This document shows, one piece after another, positions 21,240 to 33,200 of a stretch of DNA of 64,000 nucleotides. The stretch covers positions 81,818,230 to 81,882,229 of the forward strand of contig CM030363.1 of assembly GCA_017893485.1 (NCBI GenBank), read 5' to 3'. Below the pieces are notes generated by a model that saw nothing but the letters and a program-made list of their open reading frames with translations, searched no databases and was not told the origin of the DNA. The translations under genes and the position numbers were made by a program. The DNA comes from Hemerocallis citrina (taxonomy: Eukaryota; Streptophyta; Magnoliopsida; Asparagales; Asphodelaceae). How positions within the stretch are numbered: position 1 is the stretch's first letter; each line of letters begins with the position of its first letter.

Positions 21240-21960
21240 TCTCCTTCTCCCGTCTCTCTTCTCGCTCAGTCGGTGATTCCCTTCAGACCCATCTCGCCAT
21301 CTCCGCCTTTCCCTCTCTGGTTTTGAGCTCAGGGCCTTGCCCCTTTTCTGTCCTCCGTTAGTGTCCTCTGGTTCGTGAGCTTTGGTCAGGTGTTTCTTTC
21401 GCCTTATCGCAGCGTCGGTAGCATCCCTCTCCCTTGTCCAATCCTTGGGCTTGTGCTGCTTCTCAGCTGATCCCTCCAGCCGCCTTCGTCCTCTTTGGAT
21501 CTCAGCAGCGAAGCTAACCTAGCTTATCACTGTAAGTGGTTGTGATTTGGTTTTTCTTGTTCTTTTGTTTTCTTTTCCTTTGTTTGTTTTCTGAGCTTGC
21601 TCAGGGGTGTTTTTCTAGTGAGATACCTCCAGATCTAGTTCGCTTTCACCCCCTCTGTTCTTTCTATCTTCGTTCTTGCTTTTCTCTACCTCTGAGATCT
21701 GCATGTGCGATTTTGTGATTGTTCTTCTCTTTCTTTGTTGGTGCGTGGTGAGGTTGTTGTCCTTCGACCTCCCTGGCTAAAGTGTTCTCCTGTTCACCGT
21801 ATTACTTCGGCATTTTTCTGAGCTATTTTGCTCACCATTTCCGGTGCTTTTTAGGTATCGATGATCTCTATAGTATCGATTTTTGGGGTTGCTGACTTTT
21901 GGTCAACCTTTCTTTCGTCCTCCTATTTCTGTTGTGGGCTTGGGCCATTATCGGCTCGTC
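21240..21960 (+). other. 5' UTR of LINE 1
   Basis: C/T-rich, GC-moderate leader resembling plant LINE 5' UTRs, which carry internal promoters. No ORF of note. Confidence 0.5.
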
Positions 21961-24439
21961 ATGGGTAGAGATTGTTAAAAAAAACTAATAATATCAATAA
22001 ACCTTTTGTTCCCCCCAAATCTACGGTTACTGAGTGTAGCTCAGTTTCGACTATCCCTCCCCTCGTTCGGCCCAATACGCAGAAGCTTCTAAGGCGATCA
22101 TCTTTATCCCTTTGCCGCCCTTCCAACTCCGCCTTTCATTCTCATTCCAAGCTTTCATCGTCTTCGTACTCTCCCCGTGCTCTCGTTTGCCACAGATGTC
22201 TGCAAGTTGGGCACATTAAAGCCTACTGCACCGACAACATGAAGTGTTGGTTCTGCTTGAAAAATGGTCACTCCCGTAATCGCTGCTTCTCGTTACAGCA
22301 AATTTTGGGTCTTTTCTTGGGAGTCCCCATTTCTGAGCAAGTGATTGCCGCGCTGGATTTTCCCTCTCTTAAATCCAAGCTCGTTGACATTCAATCTCAT
22401 AAGCGTAAGAGGGCAAAGTTGTCGTCTTCTTCCTCCCCTCTCCTTCCCACGCTTCCTGTTTCGTAGCGCATCTTGGCGGCTGAGCACTCCTCCTCCCAAG
22501 GCCCTACTCATCCATTGCCTCAGTCGACCAAGCCTCAGGTTACCTTTGTTTTCATTCCCACTGCTGAACTCTCTAGCAAAATGTACATGTTTGAGTGCTA
22601 CGGTGCCTCTCCTTTTGTCGAGGTACAGTTCCAAATCTTACTTTAGACTCTTTTCTTTGCAATTCTTGTAATGTGAAAGACTGGACTTGGGCTATTAACA
22701 CCTACTCCAATGGGGAAGTTATCATTAACTGTCCCTCTCTCAAAATCTTGAATGATCTTATCGCCATCAACCCCCTGTCTATCGGTGACATCAAGCTTTC
22801 TATTCGCAAGTGGGTGCTCCATGGTCATCCTACTCCATCCCTCACAAACTCTCCTGTTAAAGCCACTCTAGCTGGCCTCTCGCCATTCTGCGATTCTCAT
22901 CGTGTCGTCGCTGAGATGACTAAATGTGTTGGAGAGTTGCGTCGCATCTTGTCCTCATCTATATTGGCATCTGGGTGCCTCCAAGTGGATGCAGAGTTCT
23001 TTTGCCCGCCTAAGAATGACAGGATTGACGCGTATTCGTTAAGGGATAATAAGTTGAGCATTGCCATTTTTGTCATCTACCAAGACCACTCTAAGGGGGG
23101 GCCAACTCCTACTTCTTGGTCTCTGGGAGCTGCTAAATCATCGGCTCCTTCTCCTACTTTCCCAACACATTTTCTGTTGGTACCTCTTCTTAGTCGACTA
23201 CTCCCTCTTCCAAGTGGAAGGCGTCGCACAAAGCCCCTAATAAAAAGAATTTCACTCCGCAGCACAGGAGGTTTTTCACCCCTCCCAAGCTAAATATTTT
23301 GCCTTCTAAAGCACCAAACATGGTATGGATTAACCCGGACTTTGCTGCGGTTAAACTTAATCCCTCCCCTCATTCTGTTTCTATTGAGCTTCCCCCTAAG
23401 CTTCCCGAGCTTCCCTCGTCCAATCCTCACTCTTCCCTGGTTAATGTTGTTCCTGCGGACACTTGTGTTGTTCCTTCTCAGCCCACTTTGGTTGATTCTG
23501 ATGAGAAGTGGCCTAGTTAGGTGGTGAATCCCCATTTCTCCTGCGATTGGGACAAGTTCACTAGCGCGGTGCAGCGCTCTCCTTCCACTGGTTCTAAATC
23601 GGTTAAAGCTCTTCTCAAATCTACCACCATTTCCACTATGAAATCTGAGGCTTGGATGGATCAAGATAATCTCTTGGACGAAGAGGTCGCTGAACTGGAC
23701 CAATCCCTTCCTCGTTAATAGGTTATATTTTCATTTCACTCTGTTATTATTAAGCATTGTTTTTCCATTTGTTGTGCTTTCAATGGTGGACTCTATTTTC
23801 GTTTTGGACTCTATTCTTCCTTTAAGGCTAGTTTACTCTCTTGCCTATAGTCTACATACTTACTGTCACTCTAGTTCTTTTCTTTGGGATTCTGCTTCAA
23901 TGCAGGTGGGTCTCCATCCACCTCAGTGATGTAGCAACAATCCCCCCTTTCTCGACCACAATTCCCCCCATTCCCCTATCTCTCCTCCCACCATGTTCCC
24001 CTCTCCTGGTCCTGTTGATCAGATGACCATTAACACATCCTCTCCTGACCCTATTTCTGAAGTGTCGATGCCTTCAGCTATTACTGTTCCCCCAGGTAAG
24101 CACCAGTCTGCGGTTTTGCAATTAAAACCCTTCTCTGTCATTCGCTCTAGTGCCCGCAATCGGGCTAAAAATAACTCCCATCATTCGTGTGCTCCTCAGG
24201 CATCCCTTGCAGCTCAAATCCGCAAGATGGATATCTCCCCTCCCATGAACTCTTCTTTTAGGCAAGAACATCTTGGTTCCATTTATCAAGTGCATTTTGA
24301 CTCCCTCTCTAAGCTTGATATGCTTCGCCTGTCTAAGGAGATGGAATTTTTGGTTAATTCGGATAACTTTGTTGATTTTGATTTGATTCGTCGCCGTGAA
24401 ATTGTTCGAGCTTCTGTGACTAAGTTTTATAATGCGTAG
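21961..24439 (+). pseudogene. LINE 1 ORF1 (nucleic-acid-binding protein)
   Basis: ORF1 proteins of L1 elements bind the element RNA. An ATG at 21961 is followed by an indel, and the readable frame begins at 21972. Two zinc knuckles stand near the N-terminus: CHRCLQVGHIKAYC and CWFCLKNGHSRNRC, both Cys-x2-Cys-x4-His-x4-Cys. A stop at 22464-22466 and a frameshift near 22620 lead into an RNA-binding-like region (22595-23293, with NCPSLKILNDLIAINPLSIGDIKL). Acidic and low-complexity parts follow to 23718. A last segment (23993-24439) ends in a TAG that overlaps the ATG of ORF2. The stretch 23719-23992 is T-rich with stops; it may be an intron-like or eroded part. Confidence 0.75.
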
Positions 24440-27400
24440 CATCTCTTGGAATATTTGAGGTTTGCGGTGTGCTTCCAAGCAACAAGCTGTGTTTCAACTG
24501 ATTTCTTCATCATATTGTGATCTGATCTCCCTTCAAGATTCAAAACTTGAATCTCCATTAAACACCCTCTTTTGTTCGATCAGTGGATCCTTAATTACCA
24601 ATTAGATTTCCCTTGATGCAGTTGGATCAATAGGAGGGATTCTCTTTGGTTTCAAAGATTCTCGTTTCTCCCTTATTTCGATTCATAGATTAACTTTTTT
24701 TCTCATTATTCAACTTCACTAGGCCGACCTCAGCTGTGTTCTCACAGTTGTGCCGGTTTATGGCCCTTCCACTGCGGACCGCCGTAATGTGTTTTGGAAC
24801 AAATTTAACTCATTCCAAAACAATATTCAGGGCCTCTTCTTTTTCTGTGGTGACTTTAATGTCACGCAATTCTCCTATGAAAGATCGGGTATTGCCTCGC
24901 ACTCTTTAGACTCTTCTCGTTTTAATGATTGCATCCGCTCTCTGCAATTGACTGATCTGCCACTCAACGACAGATCCTTCACGTGGTCCAATATGCATTC
25001 TTCTTTGTCCTTGGCTAAGCTTGATCGTTTTCTGGTGTCCCTTGATTGGATCAACTTCTTCCACTTCTCTTTTGCTTCGGCCATGCCCAATTCGTCGTCA
25101 GGCCACATTCCTATCTCTTGTTCTCCAATTATAATTTCTCTAGACCTTTCAAATTCCGTTTCGAAAAATTCTGGTTGTAAGACAAATCTTCGTCAATCTT
25201 ATCTTGGAGTGCCTCTCCTCGATCACAGGCTCCTCTGGGCTTGGACGTATCCTGATTAAGCTTCATGCTATTAAGTACGGCTGTAAAATTTGGCGGAAAG
25301 AGAGATTTGCTAATGCAAATTTCCTTAAAAATATTTTCCTGTCTTCCATTGATTCCATTGATAAACTTGAGGAACTTGGTCCTATTTCGGAATCCCTTTG
25401 TTCCAAACGTGCGTCTTGTAAAAGAGAATATGCGTCCATTCTATACAACGACCATATTAAATGGGTTCAGCAGGTTAAGTTTTATTGGCTAAAGGAGGGT
25501 GATGGCAACACCTCTTTCTTCCATAACTTCGCCTCGCATCGTCAGCGATGCAATCATATTTCCTCCATTATAGACAATGGTGATGATCTCACCACCGATT
25601 ATGATATTCATGCTACATTCCTTCGTTTCTTTAAAGATCTTTTGGGATCTCAGAAACATTGCTTCATTCATCTAGACTGGACCCAATTGTATGGTCAGCA
25701 GTCGCATGATCTTTCTAGGTTGGAAGAACCTTTTTCCCTAGAAGAGATCAAGTCCGCCGTGTTCGCTCTTAAAAGTGATTCCGCTCCTGGCCCAGATGGG
25801 TTTCCAGCCTTTTTCTTCCAACGCTTTTGGGATTCTCTTAAAGACGACCTTTTCAAGATGTTTTCTGATTTACACCAAGGAACCTTCTCTTTTGAAAGGA
25901 TCAACTACATGCACATCATTCTTATCCCCAAATTCTTAGGAGCCAACTCGGTCTCCAACTTTCGACGATTAGCTTGCTCAACACGACCTTCAAGATTATT
26001 ATGAAAGTTCTTTCCAACCGTCTAAGTGCTATTATCTCTCCTCTGATTGACCCGGCCCAATCGGGCTTCATTAAAGATCGTTTTATCCTAGATAGTGTGG
26101 CTTCGACAGAAGAAATTATTTTCAAATGTCATAGATCCAATTCCGACGGTATCCTGCTGAAATTAGATTTCCAAAAAGCATATGATAATGTTAGTTGGGA
26201 TTTCCTCTTTGAGATCCTCTTTCATCGTGGCTTTGGTCCGAAATGGATTGCCTGGATTAAATCCAGTCGTTTCGCGGGCACCTCTTCCATTATCATTAAT
26301 GGATCGGAAGGTCACAAGTTTAGGTGTAAGCGTGGTCTTCGCCAGGGTGATCCGATTTCCTCCCTCTTATTTTCTCTAGTGGTTGATGTGTTCAGCAAGT
26401 TGCTTCGCAATGCTTGGGAGGCTAATGTTATCGAAGGCCTTGGGGGTTTGCACAGCTACCATGGTGTGCTGAACCTCCAAAATGCTGACGATACTATCAT
26501 TTTCGCCAAACCCAAGGGATGCACCTTACGTAACCTGAAGTTATTTCTTTACATCTTTGAAAGTGCCTCCGGTTTACCAATTAATTTTAAAAAATCTTCG
26601 GTTCTTTGGCTTGGGGGGGTCTCAAAACCGTCAAGTGGAAATTGCCCACTTCTTTAACTGTGCTTCGGGCTCCTTTCCTATCTAATATCTCGGTATTCCC
26701 TTGAGATGGGGGAAGCTTCATAAATCGGATTGGATGCCGATGGTTGAAAAAGTTGAGTCAGGGCTTAACTTTTGGTCGGGCAAGCACCTGTCGCGTGGAT
26801 GCAGACTCATTCTTGTTAACTCTGTCCTCTCCTCTATTCCATTATATATGGTGTCTTTCTTTTATGTCCTGGCTTGGGTTATTAAGAGGACTGACTAAAT
26901 CAGAAGAAATTTCTTCTGGTCGGGTGCTGATGCCTATAGAGCTGGCACTCACCTTTGTAAGTGGAAGATGATTTGCACTACTAAGGCAGCAGGCGGTCTT
27001 GCGGTTCTCAATCTCAAACACCAAAATTTGGCGCTCCTGGGTAAATGGTTATGGAGAATCCTAAAAAATGATCAATTGCCTTGGACTCGCCTTATCTCTC
27101 TTAAATGCTTCACTCGTCATCGGGTTTGGGATTTTCACCATTCTCTTTTCCGTAAGGCCTCTCCATTTTGGAAGGGAGTCTGGAAAGCAGCCTGCCCTTT
27201 CCATTGTGGCATATCCCATGAGTGCGCAGATGGCACTAAGACCAAATTTTGGAATGATCTATGGTTCGGTAATATGAAGCTTGCGGTGGCCTTCCCATCG
27301 CTCTTCCATATGGCCTCGAACCCTTTGGCCACGGTTGCAGACTATGTTACTATCATCAACAACCAAAAGTTCTGCTCCATACCCTTCTGTACTACTCTCC

Positions 27401-28017
27401 CTTCTCCTCTAGTGTATGAACTTCATGAGCTCTTTGTCAGGCTCAACCATTATACCTGGCATCCTACTAATGATTTCAAATGGCGTTGGACCAGTTCTAG
27501 TTCCTACTCAGTTAAATCCTTCTATAATTTTCTTAATTTCGGGGGTATCTTATCCAAGCGTGCTAAGTCCTTATGGAGTAGTTGCGCTCCCCTGAAATCT
27601 AAAATCCTCACCTGGCTTGTGCTTAACAACAAGCTTCTCACCGTTGAGGTTTTGAATAAAAGAAACCTGGCTTTAGGTCAATTATGCGCTTTGTGCTCTT
27701 CAGCTCACGAGGACGCCGATCACATTTTTCTCCAGTGCAACTTTATTCAACCATTGTGGATGATTTTTGTTTTGGCCTGGCAGGCTCCTTCTATCCCCAA
27801 CGAATTTTTGTCCGGTTGGATGCCTCAATCTCTTAGAAAAGAGTTCCGTAAATCTTGGGTCATTTCCATTATGGCTATCATTTGGGTGGTTTGGTCGGAA
27901 CAGAATAAATGTATTTTTGCACTCACTTCTGCTACGATCGATAACATTATTGATGACTTTCTATTTTTCAACAAATTTTTGTCTTCCACAAGCCTTACAT
28001 TTAGGTCGTCTGGATGA
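24432..28017 (+). pseudogene. LINE 1 ORF2 (endonuclease and reverse transcriptase)
   Basis: This enzyme would nick target DNA and reverse-transcribe LINE RNA. It starts ATG CGT AGC ATC TCT TGG at 24432, overlapping the end of ORF1. An APE-type endonuclease follows (ISWNI, VYGPSTADRR, FCGDFNVTQF, LPLNDRSFTWSN) with several stops. RT motifs are NFRRLACST, QSGFIKDRF, LKLDFQKAYDNVSWDFL and RGLRQGDPISSLLFSLV. The catalytic motif reads NADDT instead of the usual F/YADDT. The C-terminal zf-RVT domain is at 27476-27800 (FKWRWTSSSSYSVKSFYNF, SKILTWLVLNNKL, CALCSSAHEDADHIFLQC). Frameshifts occur near 25210-25260, 25975 and 26640-26970. The stop is at 28015-28017. Confidence 0.85.
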
Positions 28018-29266
28018 GGTGACTTGTTTTTTTCGTTCTACAAATATTCTGTCCATTTAACTATGTTCTGGTCTAATTTGTTTTCTTTTCTTGATGTTTT
28101 CTTTGCAGAACTGATATGGAAGTGGAATTTCCTAGCTTCTCACTCAGGAGGTTTTTTTGGGTCTCCTTTTGGTCGATGTCGTTGGGCTCTGACTGCCTTC
28201 TCAGTTCTCTTTTGTACTGGACTTGTATATTTTGTTATTAGTTCTATTTTTTAGTTGTGGAAGAAGTTTCTTCCTTTTCGTTGCACTGATTTGGTTGTTC
28301 CTATCTTAATGGCTGATGTTGATTGTCTATTTTCCTTTGAGGCCATTGTTCTATTTTCGTTAGCTGTTGGCCGGTCCTTACTTTTGTTTTGGTAGCTGTA
28401 TTGCTCCAGTGTTGGTCTATTTGTTATGAGGCCTTTAGCTTGGCATTACCTTTACTGGCTTGGAATATTTGTGGTCCTTGCTAGAGGTTGATCGCTTTTA
28501 GTAGGGCCTTGGTTGGCGGTTGCTGTCCCGGCTGGTCTTCGTCGAAAGCATTTTTTTCATGGGTGTAGTTCCAGGCAGTGATTTGGTGGATAGCCTGTCG
28601 CTTTGTGTGATCCATTCTTTTTTAGCATTTCTCTGGCTTTTAGCCGGTTGTTTCTTTCATTCTCTTTGAAGCGGGCTAGTAGATAGCTCTCTTTGGAGGC
28701 TTCTTTGGCTATGATCCTCCCACCGGAGGGTACAACGCGTTTCTTCTCTGTTCTCCGATCCTGTTTCTTGACTGTTTTGCTTTGTAGTTATGTTTGTTTG
28801 GTCGGCAGGATCTCATCGAGTCGTAGGGCTGTTTTTGAGCTCTTTCGCCCCCTAGGGCTTAGTGTTATCAGCGTCTGCTTTGCTTTGGTGCTGCTTTCTC
28901 CGTTTTCTTTCTCGCGCTCTCGTAGCTATGGCTGCTGTTAAGTTGGTTTGCGGCTTTACTTTCGTTGCATCCCCTACTGTTGAGGAGCCCCTTCGCGGTG
29001 TGCTGCCGTTTTTTTCAACCCGCGATCTTGGTCGGCCGTCTTCGTGTTTTTCTTCATCCCGGATCCCAGCTGTCGCTGTTGGTTGCTTTCGCTCCTTTGC
29101 GTATTTTGATTTAGTGGTTTGCATGGGTAATGTACTCTATTGCTTTTGTTTTTCTATTTTTATTGTGTTGTCTTGTTCTGTTATTTTGCTCTCTGTAAAA
29201 TTGTTGCTGATTGTAATCAATTTTTTAATTTATATATTGGGTCCGCGGTACCCAAAAAAAAGAATA
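28018..29266 (+). other. 3' UTR of LINE 1
   Basis: T-rich sequence of 1.25 kb without a convincing ORF, ending ATATATTGGGTCCGCGGTACCC followed by a short poly(A), as in other plant L1 elements. Confidence 0.65.
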
Positions 29267-29557
29267 TTAAATGCCTGCTCTGTATATAGTGTGATAGTCT
29301 TTCCCAAAAGCCAACTCATCACGAGGTGCCAGCAACACTCTGATAGCTATCTTATCCCTCTGATAAATATCACCCTCTCATGAAATTTTCATTCTTCTCT
29401 TCCTGTCGTCTTCAACCCAACCAGATCCGGTTAATACCTCATCCCCAAAGGCATTGACTCCTCAATTCTTGATCAGATTGCATCCCTAAATTCGTCTCAC
29501 TACTCATAATTCTCTCTCTCGATCTCTACCAATCCTGAGTTACCGACTGCATCAACC
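29267..29557 (+). other. leader-like DNA upstream of the small ORF
   Basis: Unique sequence with CT-rich runs. GTATATAGTG occurs near 29282 as a weak TATA-like site. No transposon signature is seen. Confidence 0.35.
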
Positions 29558-29758
29558 ATGTCTTCTAGCAAACCATCCGGGGAGTCGTCTTCAGCGCCAC
29601 GACGAGGATGCTGCTGCTGCTTTGGTAGTTCATCCAAGAACGAAGGGGACAAAGAGAAAAAAATGCTCGAGGAAAATGACTTCACGGGTTCAAGACAAGA
29701 AGAAAAAAAGTCGAGGGAAACAAAGGAGAGGTGGTCAATACTCAAGAGCGAAAAATGA
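29558..29758 (+). CDS. small Cys-cluster protein of unknown function (possible host gene or gene fragment)
   Basis: A 66-codon ORF from ATG 29558 (context TCAACCATGTC) to TGA 29756-29758. The product begins Ser-rich, then RRGCCCCFGSSSK, four consecutive Cys that could be lipid-attached. A strongly charged Lys/Glu tail follows (KEKKMLEEN, RQEEKKSRETKERW). There is no signal peptide or membrane segment. The 290 bp upstream look like a plant leader (CTCTCTCTCGATCTC). It sits in the only stretch not assigned to a transposable element, with LINE 1 ending 290 bp upstream and element E inserted 46 bp after the stop. It may be a first exon cut off by transposons. I do not recognise the family. Confidence 0.4.
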   Translation: MSSSKPSGESSSAPRRGCCCCFGSSSKNEGDKEKKMLEENDFTGSRQEEKKSRETKERWSILKSEK

Positions 29759-29804
29759 TAGGGTGAATACAGTTTAGGTCCCTTGGGTTGACACTCAATT
29801 TCTA

Positions 29805-30083
29805 GAGTTTTTTGCCGTACTAGGCCACTTTTTTATAGTATTTGCGTTTTTAGGCCAGGTCCTAAACTATTAGCGTTCGTGGGCTAGCTACTGCCACGTC
29901 AGCAACAGCCGCTATTGAGAATAGCGGACTCTTCATATCCACCAAATTTGTACTCCACACTTGGTAGAGTACGAGGGGATTGGACTGAGTATGTGTAAAT
30001 GAGGTCGCTAATGCCACTAGCGACCTCCTCCAACTGAGGTCGCTACTCCCAATTGCGACCATAGTGGTAGGCTATTATGAGTC
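29805..30083 (+). repeat. left terminal inverted repeat of E
   Basis: Pairs with 34759-35036 along its whole length with few mismatches. It holds hairpins GAGGTCGCTA...TAGCGACCTC (about 30000-30028) and CCGCTATTGAGAATAGCGG (about 29911-29929). Confidence 0.9.
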
Positions 30084-30085
30084 TT

Positions 30086-30275
30086 GGATGTTTATACTAA
30101 GGTCGCGATTATCAATCGCTACCACATGTATGATAGGTCGCGATTGACATTAGCGATTATGCTGTTTGCCAAATCGCTTATCCTCTGTGATGTTTATACT
30201 AAGGTCGCGATTACCAATCGCGACCGCAGGTATGATAGGTCGCGATTGACATTAACAATTATGCTGTTTGCCAAA
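30086..30275. repeat. 102-bp tandem units of E, left of the D insertion
   Basis: Unit 1 at 30086-30187 and most of unit 2 from 30188. Unit 2 contains the hairpin GGTCGCGATT-ACC-AATCGCGACC (10-bp stem, 3-nt loop). The array continues at 34634 after D. Confidence 0.85.
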
Positions 30276-33200
30276 TGTAACACCTCGAATTTTAAAATAC
30301 TGAAAATGTCTGTTTTTATATATTTTGAGTGGTGAAATTTTTTTTTGATGTATTTTATTTAAATATTGATATTACTATGGATATTTGTGGTAGATTGGTA
30401 TTAATGATATATCGGAGTTATGGGTCGAATTTTATGTGAGGAAATATTATTTCCCTTATTTTCTACTTTTGGAAAATTTTTATGAGACAATTTTATGTAT
30501 TTGATGTTGTTAGTATTTTTTAAAGTGAGAGAGTTGGGGGTCTATTTGAAATATTTTGAAGATTGGGGGCTCATATGCAATTATCCCATACTTAATATAT
30601 TATCAAAAATATAATATTTCCAAACCCCCCCCCCCTTCCCATTCCTTCCTCCTTTTCTTTCTTTCTTCTCTGTTTGTTCCCGATCGCAAGCAGCGACCCA
30701 TTCGGCCGGCATTCTCCCCACCCAAAAACACCCCAACCTTTCATCGTTTTTAAATTAATTCGGAGGGATAGCTAAGTGGAGGGTGCTCTAGCTCGTGCCG
30801 GAGTCCGTTTTTCGAAAGGACTTCAAAAAGGTAAACCCTAGATTTTATTATTATATAAAATTTAGTGGGATTAATTTATTTTGAGTAGAATGGTTATGGT
30901 AGGGAGATTAGGAGGTGTTGGGAATTGTAGAGGCATGAGATTAGCAAATTATTGGGGATTTTGCAAGTTGCTAAAAATTAGGGTTTTGCGTTTGTAAAAA
31001 AGAATTATGTAGGTATGAATTATTTCTTGTATAGTAAGGGAAAATATAGTTGAGTTATTAAGATATTTTGGGGGTGAGTCTAGTTACTGTTTGGGGGATA
31101 AAAATCTCACTGACATTAGATTATTACGTGCATCGCACGTGTGTCCTGGACGTGCAATAAAACGTCTATGTGATAGTAAGATAATTAGTATTATTGTTTT
31201 CCCGTGACTGGTTTGAATGATTTGAGCCTTAATTGCGTTGAAATTTGATAATAGGATATGTTGGCGACTTTGGATGCGGGATGGCGAGATGGCGCTTCGA
31301 GTCTTCGCGGGATGCTATGTGAGTATGATCTTTTTATTACATGTGCATAATGTGCTATGAAAATTTTAAAATATGGTTGGGTGTGTGATGTGTGAAGTAT
31401 ATTGAATATAGAAAAATTCATAAGTATGATATGGAGTAAATTATGAGGTGTAAGAAATTAGTATATATATGTATGGGAGTGTGTTGATGCTTGTAGATAA
31501 ATATTTATATGCTTCAGGGTTGTAAAGATCAGAGATATGTATCTGTATATGTGATGTGTGATCTCATGACTGATGTGATAAGATGGAAAGTATGGTGTGT
31601 ACGATATGATATTGTGATGCGATGATAGGACGAAGTGAATGATGTGGTGTGTGTGTAATAGGTGTGCGATAAATTGAAAGTTTGGTGTGATAAAGTGATG
31701 TGAAAATTTGAGTGATGTGTGTGTGCCGTGTGGGTGATAACTGAGAATTTATGCGATAATCGATGAGATTAATGGTATGCGTATGCTTATGAATTTAATG
31801 GAGTATATGCTTTCATGTTATGTTATAACGGTGAAATTAGAGTATAAAGGAGTTATATTGTAAATGAGTTATTATATAAAGGAGTTATACTGTAAAGGAG
31901 ATATACAGTGATATATTATAAAGGAATTATGTTATACAGGAGATATATTTATATATGGAGCATATTATAAAGGAGATATATTATAAATGAATATATGGAG
32001 ATATTTTATTAAAGGAGTTATTATATTAAAGGAGTTATTATAAAGGAGTTATAAATTGCCCCAAATTATATTTGGGGAACAGGAGTTATCTATATATTAA
32101 AATTGCCCCAAATTTTATATTTGGGGAACAGGAGTTATTTATATATCAATATTGTCCCAAATTTTATATTTGGGGAACAGGAGTTATATTGTGAAGGAGT
32201 ATATAATAAAGGAGATATGTATATGTATATAAAGGAGAATTAAATATTGCAGTGCCGCACAATCTCCCGAGGTTTGGGCTAGACCCCACAGGCCCGAGAT
32301 ACACCCGGGAACAGGAGTTGTATTTATATTGCCCCAAATTTTATATTTGGAGATCAGGAGTTATATATTGCCCCAAACTATGTTTGGGGATCAGGAGTTT
32401 CCCTCGCTGGTATAGGGCCAGGAGGAAGACGTAGCCTCGGACGTGTAAGACTCTGTGTGAGCATCGATCCGTGTGTTATATTTTACTTTTGACTAGCCTT
32501 TTGGCTTTAGTCTTGGTTGGACAAGCGCGCAACCGTACTTTCAATCCAGCCCACAAATGGTAGATGCTTAGGACACCTGGATCTGGGTGATGTGGTGGGT
32601 TAGCGGGATTCAAAAGTACGGGATGGGAGGCACAGAGATCCCTGTGTTGTACGAGGAGGTCAGTTGTGTGGGCACTGAAAAGGAGAAAATATGAAGGTGT
32701 ATATGTGTATTAAAAGAATGTATGTATATATAAAGATATTGATGATATAATATATATATTACGGAGATTATTTATATTATGGGAGATGTGAATATACTAC
32801 AGGAGATATATATGTATATATTGGCATATAGCTTGAGATGTGATGTGATATTACCCAGACTATGTGTTTGGGGTGCGGTGAGTGTTACCCAAGCCCTCAG
32901 CTTTGGGGTGTGATATGTGATTGCCCAAACTATGTTTGGGATATGGAGTACATTGTCATAAGAATGAAAGTGAAGCTAATGGTATTTTGTGTTATAAAAG
33001 ATATGTTAATGATGTGATGAAATGCAAGTAAATTGCCATGTGTACTGAGATGTTATGGTTGCGTTATAAGATATGAGTTAATATGATATTATGAGAGGAG
33101 ATGCTTATGCTTATGATGTGATACGTGATATAATACAAGAAAAATACCTGTATTATGAGTTTGGTTATGGAAATGGTTATTTTAGAAAGTATGCTGTGTT

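Larger units (their letters stand above)
21240..29266 (+). mobile_element. LINE 1: L1-type non-LTR retrotransposon
   Basis: A plant L1-type LINE with ORF1 (two CCHC knuckles), ORF2 (endonuclease, reverse transcriptase, zf-RVT) and a long 3' UTR (28018-29266) ending GGTACCC plus eight A. Its 5' UTR begins right at the end of D2, so D2 probably inserted in that UTR and the true 5' end is outside the window. Both ORFs carry stops and frameshifts. The target duplication cannot be checked because the 5' end is not visible. Confidence 0.85.
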
